From Lysinibacillus sp. PLM2 (lineage in GTDB: Bacteria; Bacillota; Bacilli; Bacillales_A; Planococcaceae): a stretch of DNA of 64,000 bases. The stretch covers positions 990,001 through 1,054,000 of the forward strand of contig AP025689.1 in assembly GCA_023168345.1 (NCBI GenBank). The letters are read 5' to 3'. Both the position numbers and the translations under genes were made by a program. Shown one piece after another: positions 9,356-19,012 of the stretch. The number at the start of each line of letters is the position of its first letter. Position 1 is the first letter of the stretch. Below the pieces are notes generated by a model. It was not told the DNA's origin and searched no databases. It was given only the letters and a program-made list of their open reading frames with translations.

Positions 9356-10398
9356 TAAAAATAGGACATAAAGAAATAGGAAGACACACTAAACCCTTTA
9401 TTATTGCTGAAATGTCAGGAAATCATAATCAATCGTTAGAGCGTGCGCTACATTTAGTAGATTTAGCCGCCGAAGCAGGTGTAGATGCACTTAAACTTCA
9501 AACGTATACACCTGATACTATAACTCTAGATGTACATACTGGAGAATTTTTTATTTCACATGATACTAACTTATGGAAAGGACAATCTTTGTATAATTTA
9601 TATAAAGACGCTTATACACCTTGGGAATGGCATGAAGCTATTTTTAACCGCGCAAAGGAACATGGACTCCTTGCATTTAGTTCGCCCTTTGATGAAACAG
9701 CCGTTGATTATTTAGAGACATTAGACGTCCCAGCATATAAGATTGCGTCATTTGAGAACGTTTCAATTCCGCTTATTAGCAAAGTTGCACGAACAGGAAA
9801 GCCAATCATTATTTCAACTGGTATGGCGACAGCAGCTGAGTTGGATGAAGCGGTTCGGGCTGCTCGTTCTGAGGGAAATGACCAAATTATACTATTAAAA
9901 TGTACAAGCACATATCCAGCAACTCCTGCCAATTCGAATTTAGCAACAATTCCACATATGCGAGATCTTTTCGGAACAGAAGTAGGTTTATCAGATCATA
10001 CAATGGGTGTTGGAGTATCAGTAGCTGCTGTTACTCTTGGTGCAACAGTGATTGAAAAACATTTTACTACTTCTAGGGCAGAGGGAGGAGTTGATTCTGC
10101 TTTTTCAATGGAGCCACATGAGTTGAAACTGTTGGTTGAAGAAACTGAACGAGCTTGGCAAAGTATCGGACGTGTTCAATATGGTCCGACAGAATCGGAA
10201 GTAGCATCTTTAGAGCACCGTCGTTCATTATATATTGCTCAGGACATTAAAGCGGGGACTGTTCTAACTAAAGAAAATGTTCGAGATGTAAGACCAGGCC
10301 ATGGCTTACCGACAAAATATTATGATTTGGTTCTCGGTAAAACTATTAAGAGCGATGCCAAAAAAGGAACCCCATTAAGTTGGGAGCTGTTGTTGTGA
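9352..10398 (+). CDS. pseI: Pseudaminic acid synthase
   Basis: Condenses the 2,4-diacetamido altrose sugar with phosphoenolpyruvate to form pseudaminic acid, a NeuB-family TIM barrel with a C-terminal antifreeze-like (SAF) domain. Visible are IAEMSGNHNQ at the N-terminus, ALKLQTYTPDT, FSSPFDETAVDYL, STGMAT, LLKCTSTYPA, GLSDHTMG, IEKHFT and, in the last 60 residues, the SAF domain with DIKAGTVLTKENV and RPGHGL. I take ATG 9352 (348 aa), overlapping the pseG stop as ATGA; upstream in-frame codons at 9319 would lie inside pseG. GGAG at 9337 supports the start. Confidence 0.92.
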   Translation: MIKIGHKEIGRHTKPFIIAEMSGNHNQSLERALHLVDLAAEAGVDALKLQTYTPDTITLDVHTGEFFISHDTNLWKGQSLYNLYKDAYTPWEWHEAIFNRAKEHGLLAFSSPFDETAVDYLETLDVPAYKIASFENVSIPLISKVARTGKPIIISTGMATAAELDEAVRAARSEGNDQIILLKCTSTYPATPANSNLATIPHMRDLFGTEVGLSDHTMGVGVSVAAVTLGATVIEKHFTTSRAEGGVDSAFSMEPHELKLLVEETERAWQSIGRVQYGPTESEVASLEHRRSLYIAQDIKAGTVLTKENVRDVRPGHGLPTKYYDLVLGKTIKSDAKKGTPLSWELLL

Positions 10399-11555
10399 GA
10401 ATTGTTATTTATAAAGGGAAATTTCAATACGATGTTGTAAATGACTTTGGAACTTCTATTGGGGAAGTGCTGTCTAAACAAGGTCATGAGGTACTATTTC
10501 TTGATTTGAATAGCATAAATATTGTAAATGAAATATTAAACACGTTTAAGGAACCAGTTGATTTTGTCCTTTCTTTTAATGGGATTGGGTATGACTTAAC
10601 ATATAATGGGCAATCCCTTTATGATTTCTTAAAAACACCAATTGTCATGTGGTTAGTAGATCATCCAATCCACATATTAGATCGTGTAACACATCCAATA
10701 AATCATAAAATTGTTATTTGTATAGATGAAACTCATGTTGATTACTTGGAAAATAACATTCAAGAAGAAATAGTAAGTTCATTTATTGCTCATGCAGCAA
10801 GAAGAGAGAGTAATCTTGTAGTTACCTCAAAAGTATATGACGTTGTTTTTGCAGGACATATCGCAAATATTACTCAATATGATTCTCAGATGGATGAAGT
10901 AGAAAAGCATATCCCTAATGCACGAAATCAAGTATTAACATTATTAAATCAACAGGGTAATGTTGATTTACGTTTGTTAATAAACGTTTTCTATCATGAG
11001 AATCCCAATTTAAAGTATAAGGTAAATCAGGCAGGAGTAATGTATGTAATTGATAGATATATAAGAGCTGTAAAACGTGAACATATCATTACACAGTTGT
11101 TAAAACAAGGAGTTCATATTGATTTCTTTGGTAATATATCGGAAAATCATGCATTTTTAGGAAATCCTAAATTTAAACATCATGGAACAGTCACGTTCGA
11201 TAAAATGAAAACCATTTTTAATAAGTCAAAAATGGTATTGAATGTATTACCCAATTTTCCAAATGGCGGTCATGAGAGAATCTTCACAAGTATGATGCAA
11301 GGAGCTCTCCCTGTCACTGATCACAACGAATATATAGAAAAAAATCTAAAACATGTATTAAGTTTTGATTACGCAAATATGAATCAAGTTGGGGATACGA
11401 TTCAAGCACTATTAAATAATGAAGATGAATTGAATAAAAGAATCTTTTTAAATTATAAAAATGCGGTTGAACAACATTGTTGGGATAACCGTGTTGAAGA
11501 ATTACTTTATGTTGTAGAAGTAGCAAAACAATATTTTTATTCTTTGGATAAATAG
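10395..11555 (+). CDS. CgeB-like glycosyltransferase
   Basis: Protein of 386 aa resembling CgeB/DUF3880 plus a C-terminal glycosyltransferase family 1 domain. The second half shows the GT-B donor-site pattern: FFGNISENHAFL, then NKSKMVLNVLPNFPNGGHERIFTSMMQGALPVTD, where the HERIFTSMMQG stretch matches the E-rich loop that holds the nucleotide sugar. Lying after pseI, the natural guess is a transferase for CMP-pseudaminate or another local sugar onto a protein or glycan (inference). GTG 10395 overlaps the pseI stop as GTGA with GGAG 9 nt upstream; an in-frame TTG at 10380 is less well placed. Confidence 0.7.
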   Translation: MRIVIYKGKFQYDVVNDFGTSIGEVLSKQGHEVLFLDLNSINIVNEILNTFKEPVDFVLSFNGIGYDLTYNGQSLYDFLKTPIVMWLVDHPIHILDRVTHPINHKIVICIDETHVDYLENNIQEEIVSSFIAHAARRESNLVVTSKVYDVVFAGHIANITQYDSQMDEVEKHIPNARNQVLTLLNQQGNVDLRLLINVFYHENPNLKYKVNQAGVMYVIDRYIRAVKREHIITQLLKQGVHIDFFGNISENHAFLGNPKFKHHGTVTFDKMKTIFNKSKMVLNVLPNFPNGGHERIFTSMMQGALPVTDHNEYIEKNLKHVLSFDYANMNQVGDTIQALLNNEDELNKRIFLNYKNAVEQHCWDNRVEELLYVVEVAKQYFYSLDK

Positions 11556-11570
11556 TTGGGAGAAAGAATT

Positions 11571-12917
11571 GTGAAAAAAGAAGTTATAGAAATGGATAAT
11601 TTGTTTGATCGCCTTTTCCCAATTATGCGTAGCATCACTGGAGAAGGAGTTCGTGAAACAATTCGCATTTTAAAAGAATACATTCCTCTTGAGGTAGAAG
11701 GGATACCTACTGGTACACAAGTATTTGATTGGGAGATTCCGAAAGAGTGGGTTATTCGAGAAGCTTGGATTAAGGACGTGAACGGTAACGAAATTATTAA
11801 CATAAATAAATTAAATCTACATGTTCTAAATTATAGTGAATCAATCGATGCATGGATCACTCTAGATGAGCTTAAGGAACATGTTTATACAATTCCGAAT
11901 AAACCAGAGGCAATTCCATATGTGATTTCTTATTATAAAGATAGATGGGGTTTTTGTATGAGCAAAAACCAACTTGATTCTTTGCCTGAAGGTAAGTATC
12001 ACGTTTATATTGATAGTGAAAAAGTTAATGGGGAATTAAATTATGCACATGCTATTTTACCAGGTGAATCGAAAAAAGAAGTTTTAATTAGTACATATAT
12101 TTGCCACCCTTCAATGGCTAATAATGAATTGAGTGGACCGATTGTTGCTACGTTTTTATATAATCGCTTGAAACAATGGGAAAATCGCAAATTTACTTAT
12201 CGATTTGTATTTTTACCCGAGACCATTGGATCAATTTCCTATTTATATAACTATGGGCGTTATTTAAAGGAGAATTTGTATTCAGGTGTAGTTTTAACTT
12301 GTGTCGGTGGTAAAAATCAACGTTTAAGTTATAAATTGTCACGTAACGAAAATTCTCCATTGAATAAATTAATACATTTTTTAAATGAACATGAAGATTA
12401 TGAAATGCCTATTCGGCCATTTACTCCTTTAAATGGTTCCGACGAGAGACAATATTGTTCTCCTGGCTTCAATTTACCAGTTGGACAGCTATCTAAAATG
12501 GTATATGGCCAATATTATGGTTATCATAACTCATTTGATACTAAAGAAGAAATGACAATTGAATCTTTATATGAAAGTTTAGAGGAGATAGAAAGTCTTC
12601 TTAAATTACAAGAATTAAATGGTTATTATATAAACAAAAAACCTTATGGTGAACCAAAGTTAGATAAATATGATTTGTATCCAAATTTAAACAGTAGGAC
12701 GAATCGTTCACAATCAAATAACAGTATTAATGATAAAAGACAGCAATTAAATCAGATTTTATCTGTATTAAACTATTCTGATGGACAACATATGCTATCA
12801 GATATTGTTAAAAAATTAAAATATCCAATTTCTGATTATGCAGAAACAATTCAAGTTTTGAAACAACACGGATTATTAGAAGGGCCTTTTTTTGAAGAAA
12901 GGAAGTTGGAAAATTGA
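11571..12917 (+). CDS. DUF4910/DUF2172 M28-like aminopeptidase-domain protein
   Basis: Family of zinc-peptidase-like proteins often found in sugar biosynthesis loci, with no settled substrate. The N-terminal MRSITGEGVRETIRILKEY and IPTGTQVFDWEIPKEW are hallmark segments; the metal-site candidates are ICHPSMANNELSG, FLPETIGS, GSDERQYCSPG and YGYHNSFDT. A C-terminal winged-helix-like part (about residues 365-448) follows. From memory relatives read CHPSxANDNLSG, so Asn replaces the usual bridging Asp here. It could act as a deacylase on a sugar intermediate rather than a peptidase (inference). Start GTG 11571 has GGGAGAAAG upstream; ATG 11592 is an alternative. Confidence 0.72.
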   Translation: MKKEVIEMDNLFDRLFPIMRSITGEGVRETIRILKEYIPLEVEGIPTGTQVFDWEIPKEWVIREAWIKDVNGNEIININKLNLHVLNYSESIDAWITLDELKEHVYTIPNKPEAIPYVISYYKDRWGFCMSKNQLDSLPEGKYHVYIDSEKVNGELNYAHAILPGESKKEVLISTYICHPSMANNELSGPIVATFLYNRLKQWENRKFTYRFVFLPETIGSISYLYNYGRYLKENLYSGVVLTCVGGKNQRLSYKLSRNENSPLNKLIHFLNEHEDYEMPIRPFTPLNGSDERQYCSPGFNLPVGQLSKMVYGQYYGYHNSFDTKEEMTIESLYESLEEIESLLKLQELNGYYINKKPYGEPKLDKYDLYPNLNSRTNRSQSNNSINDKRQQLNQILSVLNYSDGQHMLSDIVKKLKYPISDYAETIQVLKQHGLLEGPFFEERKLEN

Positions 12918-13723
12918 GAGTACTACTTTTAACTGGTTCTCATCCAAGACATTTATATCTACTGAAAAAATTATCTGAATTAAACATTGAAATTGCACAT
13001 GTTATGGAGATAAGAGGAGCATTTGTTCCTCAACCACCTGCGAACCTTGAGGAAATTGATCGAAATAACTTTATTCGTCATTTTAAGGATCGTGATGAAG
13101 CTGAAAATCGCCATTTTTATGGTCATACACAGGTTCATAGAGATATTCCAACCTTACAAGTATCATTGAAAGAGTTAAATAGTGAAAATACGATTTCTTG
13201 GATAAAAGAACAGCAATTTGATATAGCAATCAGCTATGGTGTTCATAAATTAAATAATGAATTACTAGAGGTTTTAGGAGACCACGCTTGGAATATCCAT
13301 GGTGGACTTTCACCATGGTATAAGGGGAATACTACTTTATTTTGGCCATTCTATATGCTTCGACCAAATTGGGCGGGAATGACAATACATCGTCTTTCAG
13401 CGCGACTTGATGCGGGAGATATTGTTCATCATGCAGTACCAACACTAGAGTATGGAGATGGTTTGCATGATGTTGCGTGTAAAGCTGTGAAGCAAGTTGC
13501 ATTAGATGTAGGAAAAATACTTACAACCATTCCTCTAGATGAAATTCAATATTCACCGCAAAAGGGAAACGGGAAGCTATGGGTTGGAACAGACTGGATG
13601 CCTCAACATTTGCGCTTTGTTTATAATACCTACAATAACGATATTGTAGATCAATTTTTAGATGGTAAATTACCAAAATTTGATCCTCCAATCATTTCAG
13701 CATTTCAAAAAGGAGAAAAGTAA
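12914..13723 (+). CDS. Formyltransferase family protein (probable sugar N-formyltransferase)
   Basis: Belongs to the Fmt/GART fold that uses N10-formyltetrahydrofolate. The catalytic Asn and His lie in WNIHGGLSPWYKG and the catalytic Asp in LDAGDIV, so the N-H-D triad is intact. At 269 aa it lacks most of the C-terminal tRNA-binding domain of methionyl-tRNA formyltransferase, so an amino-sugar substrate is likely. It sits one base-overlap before pseC, which makes a 4-amino sugar, and no PseH acetyltransferase is visible, so it may formylate the PseC product. TTG 12914 overlaps the upstream stop codon; AAAGGAAG precedes it. Confidence 0.78.
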   Translation: MRVLLLTGSHPRHLYLLKKLSELNIEIAHVMEIRGAFVPQPPANLEEIDRNNFIRHFKDRDEAENRHFYGHTQVHRDIPTLQVSLKELNSENTISWIKEQQFDIAISYGVHKLNNELLEVLGDHAWNIHGGLSPWYKGNTTLFWPFYMLRPNWAGMTIHRLSARLDAGDIVHHAVPTLEYGDGLHDVACKAVKQVALDVGKILTTIPLDEIQYSPQKGNGKLWVGTDWMPQHLRFVYNTYNNDIVDQFLDGKLPKFDPPIISAFQKGEK

Positions 13724-14868
13724 TGGAGAAACTACCTGAATTTTTATCCTATGGAAGTCAAGCAATTGATGAAGATGATATACAAACAGTGATTGAAGCA
13801 TTACGCTCTCCCTTCTTAACACAAGGGCCAAAAATTAAAGAATTTGAGCAAGCTCTTGCAGATTATGTTGGTGCTAAATATGCAGTAGCGTTTAGTAACG
13901 GTACTGCTGCGCTCCACGGGGCATGTTATGCTGCGGGTATTACAGAAGGTGATGAAGTCATCACAACGCCTATTACCTTCGCTGCAAGTGCAAATTGTGT
14001 ACGCTATATGGGTGGAACGGTTGTATTTGCGGATATAGATGCCGAGACCTATAATATTGACCCATTAGAAATTGAGAGAAAAATTACTCCTAAAACAAAA
14101 GCCATTATTCCTGTGGACTTTACGGGTCAGCCTGCAGATATGGACAAAATTATGGAGATTGCCAAAAAAAATAACCTTGTTGTTATTGAAGATGGGGCAC
14201 ATTCTCTTGGTGCTGAATATAAAGGGGAAAAAGTCGGTACTTTTGCTGATATGACGATGTTCAGTTTTCATCCCGTTAAGCCAATAACTACGGCTGAAGG
14301 CGGGATCATTGTAACGAATAGTGAAGAATTCTATAAAAAGCTTCTATTATTCCGAAGCCATGGGATTGAAAAAACTCCTTATTCATTAGAACAGGGAGAT
14401 TGGTACTATGAAATGACAGATTTAGGCTTTAATTATCGTATGACGGATTTACAGGCAGCTCTAGGATTATCTCAATTAAATAAACTAGAAACTTTTTTGG
14501 AAAGACGTCGTAAAATTGCTCAACTATACAATGAAGCGTTTAAGAAAATCCCAGAGATCACAATACCGAAACAGTTAGAAGCTACTAACTCCGGTTGGCA
14601 TCTTTACATGATTCAACTAGATGAAAAGATTGACCGTAAAGAAATATTTAATAAAATGCGAGCACAAAACATTGGAGTTCATGTCCATTACATACCTGTA
14701 TATTGGCATCCGTATTATCAAAATCTTGGATATAAAAAGGGATTATGTTTGGTTGCTGAACAATGGTATCAAAACGCAATAACATTACCAATCCATCCAT
14801 CACTTTCTGACGAACAAATAGACTATATCATTCATACGTTGATTACTTTAACTAGAGAGAGTAGATAG
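13723..14868 (+). CDS. pseC: UDP-4-amino-4,6-dideoxy-N-acetyl-beta-L-altrosamine transaminase
   Basis: PLP-dependent DegT/DnrJ/EryC1 aminotransferase placing an amino group at C4 of the UDP-4-keto sugar made by PseB. Features: SNGTAALHGACYAAGI for phosphate binding, ITTPITFAASANC, DGAHSLGAEY (Asp for the pyridine nitrogen), and the Schiff-base Lys in FHPVKPITTAEGG. Length of 381 aa is typical. ATG overlaps the upstream stop (TAATG) with AAGGAG in front. PseB, the dehydratase that provides its substrate, is not in the window. An alternative identity is another 4-keto-sugar transaminase, but pseF, pseG and pseI next to it make PseC the best call. Confidence 0.85.
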   Translation: MEKLPEFLSYGSQAIDEDDIQTVIEALRSPFLTQGPKIKEFEQALADYVGAKYAVAFSNGTAALHGACYAAGITEGDEVITTPITFAASANCVRYMGGTVVFADIDAETYNIDPLEIERKITPKTKAIIPVDFTGQPADMDKIMEIAKKNNLVVIEDGAHSLGAEYKGEKVGTFADMTMFSFHPVKPITTAEGGIIVTNSEEFYKKLLLFRSHGIEKTPYSLEQGDWYYEMTDLGFNYRMTDLQAALGLSQLNKLETFLERRRKIAQLYNEAFKKIPEITIPKQLEATNSGWHLYMIQLDEKIDRKEIFNKMRAQNIGVHVHYIPVYWHPYYQNLGYKKGLCLVAEQWYQNAITLPIHPSLSDEQIDYIIHTLITLTRESR

Positions 14869-14973
14869 AGAACATCGAAATTTAACGAAAATTAGTAAAT
14901 AAATAGGAATTATTGTTTATAACAATTCCTGATTAAATTTTAAATTATAATTTGAATAAAGGAATTTACAAAA

Positions 14974-16140
14974 ATGAAAATTACTATTGCTGGAACTGGT
15001 TATGTAGGGTTATCAAATGCAGTCTTATTGGCTCAGAATAATGAGGTTATTGCAATTGATATTATTCAAGAAAAAGTAGATATGATTAATAATAAAAAGT
15101 CTCCAATAATTGATAATGAAATTGAACAATATTTAACTATGAAAAAACTAAATTTGAAAGCAACTACGGATCATTTTAAAGCCTATAAAGATGCGGATTT
15201 TGTGATTATTTCAACACCAACAAACTATGATCCGGATAAAAATCATTTTGACACTAGAAGCGTCGAGTCTGTTATTAATCAAGTATTGTCTATCAATCCA
15301 AATGCGGTAATGGTAATCAAATCAACAGTACCTGTAGGTTATACAGAGAAAATAAAAGTAAAGTTTAATACAGATAATATTATTTTCTCCCCTGAATTTT
15401 TACGTGAAGGAAAGGCATTGTATGATAATTTATATCCTTCGAGAATTGTAGTTGGTGAGCAATCGGAAAGAGCAAAAAAATTCGCAAATCTATTAATACA
15501 GGGTGCAATAAAAAAAGATATTCCCTTGTTATTTACAAATTCCACAGAGGCAGAAGCAATTAAGTTGTTTGCAATTACATATCTTGCGATGAGAGTTGCA
15601 TTTTTTAATGAACTTGATTCATACGCTGAGGTAAGAGGATTAGATACAAAACAAATAATCGATGGAGTTGGATTGGATCCACGTATTGGTAACCATTATA
15701 ATAATCCTTCCTTTGGTTATGGGGGATACTGTTTACCTAAAGACACTAAACAACTTCTAGCAAATTATGCTGATGTTCCGAACAATATAATGTCAGCTAT
15801 TGTTGATGCAAATAGAACTAGAAAAGATCATATCGCAGAAATGATTATTAAGAGAAATCCAAAAGTCGTGGGCATATATAGGCTTACTATGAAAATGAAT
15901 TCGGATAACTTTAGACAATCTGCTATCCAAGGTGTTATGAAACGAATAAAGGCAAAGGGTATTGAGATTATCATATTTGAGCCAGGACTTCATGAAGAGA
16001 CATTTTATAATTCGAGAGTCATTAACGATTTTGAAGAATTTAAGAAACTTTCAGATGTAATTGTAACCAATAGGATGACAGATGAATTAAGAGATGTAGT
16101 GGAAAAGGTATATACAAGGGATATATTTAGAAGGGATTAA
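14974..16140 (+). CDS. ugd: UDP-glucose 6-dehydrogenase
   Basis: Oxidises UDP-glucose twice with NAD+ to UDP-glucuronate in the cytoplasm. N-terminal Rossmann motif [10 protein letters not shown] (residues 7-16), [32 protein letters not shown], and the catalytic Cys in [12 protein letters not shown]. At 388 aa it matches the short bacterial Ugd type. The family also contains GDP-mannose and UDP-ManNAc dehydrogenases, but the segment order and length favour Ugd. UDP-glucose would come from galU located 5 kb downstream. AAGGAA is 9 nt before the ATG. An imperfect inverted repeat (AGGAATT...AACAATTCCT, 14905-14930) lies between pseC and ugd. Confidence 0.87.
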   Translation: MKITIAGTGYVGLSNAVLLAQNNEVIAIDIIQEKVDMINNKKSPIIDNEIEQYLTMKKLNLKATTDHFKAYKDADFVIISTPTNYDPDKNHFDTRSVESVINQVLSINPNAVMVIKSTVPVGYTEKIKVKFNTDNIIFSPEFLREGKALYDNLYPSRIVVGEQSERAKKFANLLIQGAIKKDIPLLFTNSTEAEAIKLFAITYLAMRVAFFNELDSYAEVRGLDTKQIIDGVGLDPRIGNHYNNPSFGYGGYCLPKDTKQLLANYADVPNNIMSAIVDANRTRKDHIAEMIIKRNPKVVGIYRLTMKMNSDNFRQSAIQGVMKRIKAKGIEIIIFEPGLHEETFYNSRVINDFEEFKKLSDVIVTNRMTDELRDVVEKVYTRDIFRRD

Positions 16141-16206
16141 ACGTTAAATTGATATAATAATGTCGGACTAAATATAATTTGCATTTATAAGCGAGTAAAT
16201 ATTTTA

Positions 16207-16247
16207 AAAAGGGGCAGTTCACTTCGAACAGCCTCTTTTTGTTTTTC
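16207..16247 (+). terminator. Intrinsic terminator closing the glycan island
   Basis: AAAGGGGC pairs with GCCTCTTT (one G-T pair) and, inside, GTTC with GAAC, around a short loop; TTTTTGTTTTT follows. It separates the glycan genes from the flagellar operon. Confidence 0.85.
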
Positions 16248-16273
16248 TCCCACATTTTCTCCATATTTCTATG

Positions 16274-16298
16274 TAATTTTTAATTTAGTATCCGATAT
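16274..16298 (+). promoter_or_regulatory. Possible sigma-D (flagellar) promoter for flaG
   Basis: TCCGATAT at 16291-16298 matches most of the sigma-D -10 consensus GCCGATAT. The expected TAAA -35 is only approximated (TAAT at 16274, spacing 13). The 48-nt distance to flaG and the known sigma-D control of the B. subtilis homologues support it; the weak -35 keeps confidence low. Confidence 0.4.
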
Positions 16299-16345
16299 AA
16301 AAACAAATGAACTATATGCGCTTGTAAATCAAGGAGGATGACTGT

Positions 16346-16714
16346 ATGCGTATTTCGTCACAATCTGCTGTTGACACTCAGACAGTATCAAAGACGGTAC
16401 AAAGTTCAACAGTTGAAAATATCGCAAAGCAAGGAAGCTTAGATGATACAACAATGCAAATACAACAGGGCTATGAAAAGAATGAAGTAACAGAAGAAAA
16501 GCTAGAAAAAGCTGTTAATTCATTAAATGAAATCCTAGAAATCAATCATAATTCTTCTAAATTTGTCTATCATGAGGGGCTTGATCGTTATTTTGTTCAA
16601 GTTGTAAATAAAGACACTGAAGAAGTTGTAAAAGAAATTCCACCTAAGAAATTGCTCGATGCCTTTTATGAAATGCAAAAACTAGTTGGAATGATTGTAG
16701 ATGAAAAAATATAA
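16346..16714 (+). CDS. flaG: FlaG family flagellar protein
   Basis: Small protein (122 aa) of the FlaG/YvyC family encoded immediately upstream of fliD in many bacteria and affecting filament length; the mechanism is not settled. The N-terminal 45 residues are polar and low in order; the C-terminal half carries the FlaG core LNEILEINHNSSKFVYHEGL, then YFVQVVNKDTEEVVKEIPP and KLLDAFYEMQKLVGMIVD. AAGGAGG is well placed before ATG. First gene of a four-gene flagellar operon. Confidence 0.88.
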   Translation: MRISSQSAVDTQTVSKTVQSSTVENIAKQGSLDDTTMQIQQGYEKNEVTEEKLEKAVNSLNEILEINHNSSKFVYHEGLDRYFVQVVNKDTEEVVKEIPPKKLLDAFYEMQKLVGMIVDEKI

Positions 16715-16735
16715 CAATAATTGGAGGTTATATAA

Positions 16736-18988
16736 ATGGTGACACGTATTGGTGGTTTAGCGTCAGGGATGGATATTGATAGTATCGTAGAAAAACTGAT
16801 GTCAGCCGAAAAAGCACCGCTAAATAAATTATATCAACAACAACAAAAGTATGAATGGGAACGTGATGCATATCGTGAAATCAACACTGCATTAAGTTCT
16901 TTCGATGATTTTTTATTTGATAATTATCGATTATCTAGTAATTTTTATAAAAAGACGGTTGCATCGTCAAACAGTAATTTAGTTACAGCAACTGCGACTT
17001 CTGCGGCAACCGGAAGTCTGTCCATTGATGGTGTAAGTCAACTTGCAAAATCTGCACAAGGTGTAGGAAGTACTATTTTAGCGACAAATTCAACTAAAAT
17101 AACAAGCTTTACAGGTTTAGAAGCAGGTTCAAAATTTACGTTAAATGCTATTAATAGTAGCGGTAAATTAAGTAGTAAGGAATTTACAATTGATGCAAAT
17201 GAAACAATTGATTCTTTAGTTAAAAAAATTAATAGTAGTGATATAGGAGTAACTGCACTTTTTGAAAATGGAAAACTTTCAATCACTGCCAAAAATATGG
17301 GGGATATTGAAAATAGTGCTGAAGTAACTGTATCAGCAGGGAATGGAGCAATACTTTTTAATAAACTTGGATTCGGAGATCAACCTGCTGCAGATGGTAC
17401 TACTACATTTGATAGTACACAACCACTGGACTTAGCAACCGGTGGGCAAAATGCAGTATTCTCTATTAATGGTATAGCAACTGAAAGAAGTTCGAATACA
17501 TTTAGTATTAATGGTTATTCAGTTACTTTAAATTCTACATTTAATAATCAATCGACAACTGCACAATATACGAAAAATATGTACAATAATTATGTCATTG
17601 CATCCTCTCAATATAGTACAGCCAATGCAAATTTAGAAGCTGCAAGAGATGACGTTGTTGAAAAAAAATCTGTTTTAAGTAGTAACATTCAATCTTCTAT
17701 AGACTCTGTTGAAACAGACGATGAATTAAATGCTTATTTATTAAATTTAGGTGACAATGGTGTAGAAAAACTAAAGAAACTTTCGAGTTTGAATTTCAAT
17801 GATCCGTCTGTATTAAAAACTGAACTTGAAAATTTGTATTCTGCAGAAAATGAAACCAATTTATTTTCTGAGGCCGAAGTTAAACAATTGAAAACGCTAT
17901 TTATTTCAGAAACTGAGGCAACAGAAGAAGCAGAAGCAACAATTTCTCTAACTTCAACAGGTACTATTTTTAAAGGTTTGGCTGAAAATCTAAATGGTGC
18001 AACTGATGAAACTTTTAATAATGTTAAAGCTTACTTTGATGCTAATAAAAATTTACAAACAAGAATTGTCGAAGCTGAAACAGCTACTAATAACTTAAAT
18101 TCAGCAAAGTCAACTTTAACGGATGCCTTATCAAATAACTATAATATAACTTATGATTTTGACACTAATAAAGCGTATCATTCAGACGGTTCCGAGGTAG
18201 GAGACTTACAAACATTTTTAAATAATGAAATTAATAGCGCAACAACAGTTAACCCTGTTACCCTAACATCCTCAACCGATGTGGACAACATGGTTGACAA
18301 AATCAAAAAATTTGTTGAAACATATAACGGTCTTGTTACGACAATTAATGGCAAACTAAGAGAAACTTATGATCGTAACTATCCACCGTTGACGGACGAA
18401 CAAAAAGAAGATATGTCTGAAGACGAAATCGAGAAATGGGAAGCGAAAGCGAAAACAGGTTTGTTACGAAATGACTCGATTTTAACAAATGGATTATATG
18501 GCATGCGTAGTACATTTATGAACTCTGTTGGGGGATTAGGTGACGCGACAATTGATGCTTTAGCTGAAATCGGTATTACGACATCGTCTACAACTTCTGA
18601 TGGTGGTAAGTTAGTTATTGACGAAGATAAATTACGGACTGCGATTGAGAAGGATGCGGACCAAGTAGCTGCAATTTTTACAAACACAGGTACAGTTTCA
18701 AAAGATTCAGCAACAGGGAAAACGGTTGATACACGAGGAATCGCACAACGTTTGCGGGATGAGCTAAAAGATTTTACTGGCCAAATTGAGAAGAAAGCGG
18801 GAAAAGCTTCTTCAACGAATCAAACCTTTACGATCGGACGACGTTTGGATGAAGTAGAAGATAGTATTGATCGATGGTTAGAAAAACTAAAAAATACTGA
18901 GTCTCGTTACTGGAAACAGTTTACTGCTATGGAGCAGGCTATCAATAAAGCGAACAGTCAGTCATCATTATTCCAACCATCAATGTAA
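16736..18988 (+). CDS. fliD: Flagellar filament cap protein FliD (hook-associated protein 2)
   Basis: Forms the cap at the growing tip of the filament and promotes flagellin polymerisation; exported by the flagellar type III system. The N-terminal FliD_N domain starts RIGGLASGMDIDSIVEKLMSAE, and the C-terminal FliD_C domain (from about residue 510) contains KIKKFVETYNGLVTTINGKL and GLLRNDSILTNGLYGMRS, ending in a coiled-coil tail. At 750 aa it is about 250 residues longer than B. subtilis FliD. The extra length is a Ser/Thr/Asn/Ala-rich central region (about 250-500), the surface-exposed variable part, and rich in possible O-glycosylation sites. Confidence 0.93.
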   Translation: MVTRIGGLASGMDIDSIVEKLMSAEKAPLNKLYQQQQKYEWERDAYREINTALSSFDDFLFDNYRLSSNFYKKTVASSNSNLVTATATSAATGSLSIDGVSQLAKSAQGVGSTILATNSTKITSFTGLEAGSKFTLNAINSSGKLSSKEFTIDANETIDSLVKKINSSDIGVTALFENGKLSITAKNMGDIENSAEVTVSAGNGAILFNKLGFGDQPAADGTTTFDSTQPLDLATGGQNAVFSINGIATERSSNTFSINGYSVTLNSTFNNQSTTAQYTKNMYNNYVIASSQYSTANANLEAARDDVVEKKSVLSSNIQSSIDSVETDDELNAYLLNLGDNGVEKLKKLSSLNFNDPSVLKTELENLYSAENETNLFSEAEVKQLKTLFISETEATEEAEATISLTSTGTIFKGLAENLNGATDETFNNVKAYFDANKNLQTRIVEAETATNNLNSAKSTLTDALSNNYNITYDFDTNKAYHSDGSEVGDLQTFLNNEINSATTVNPVTLTSSTDVDNMVDKIKKFVETYNGLVTTINGKLRETYDRNYPPLTDEQKEDMSEDEIEKWEAKAKTGLLRNDSILTNGLYGMRSTFMNSVGGLGDATIDALAEIGITTSSTTSDGGKLVIDEDKLRTAIEKDADQVAAIFTNTGTVSKDSATGKTVDTRGIAQRLRDELKDFTGQIEKKAGKASSTNQTFTIGRRLDEVEDSIDRWLEKLKNTESRYWKQFTAMEQAINKANSQSSLFQPSM

Positions 18989-19012
18989 TTTTTTAAATTA
19001 GGAGATAAACCC

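Noticed and set aside
1..16140. Glycan island as a recent horizontal insertion
   Set aside because: Gene content suggests an accessory locus, but I see no integrase, insertion sequence, tRNA or flanking repeat, and base composition is not clearly different by eye.
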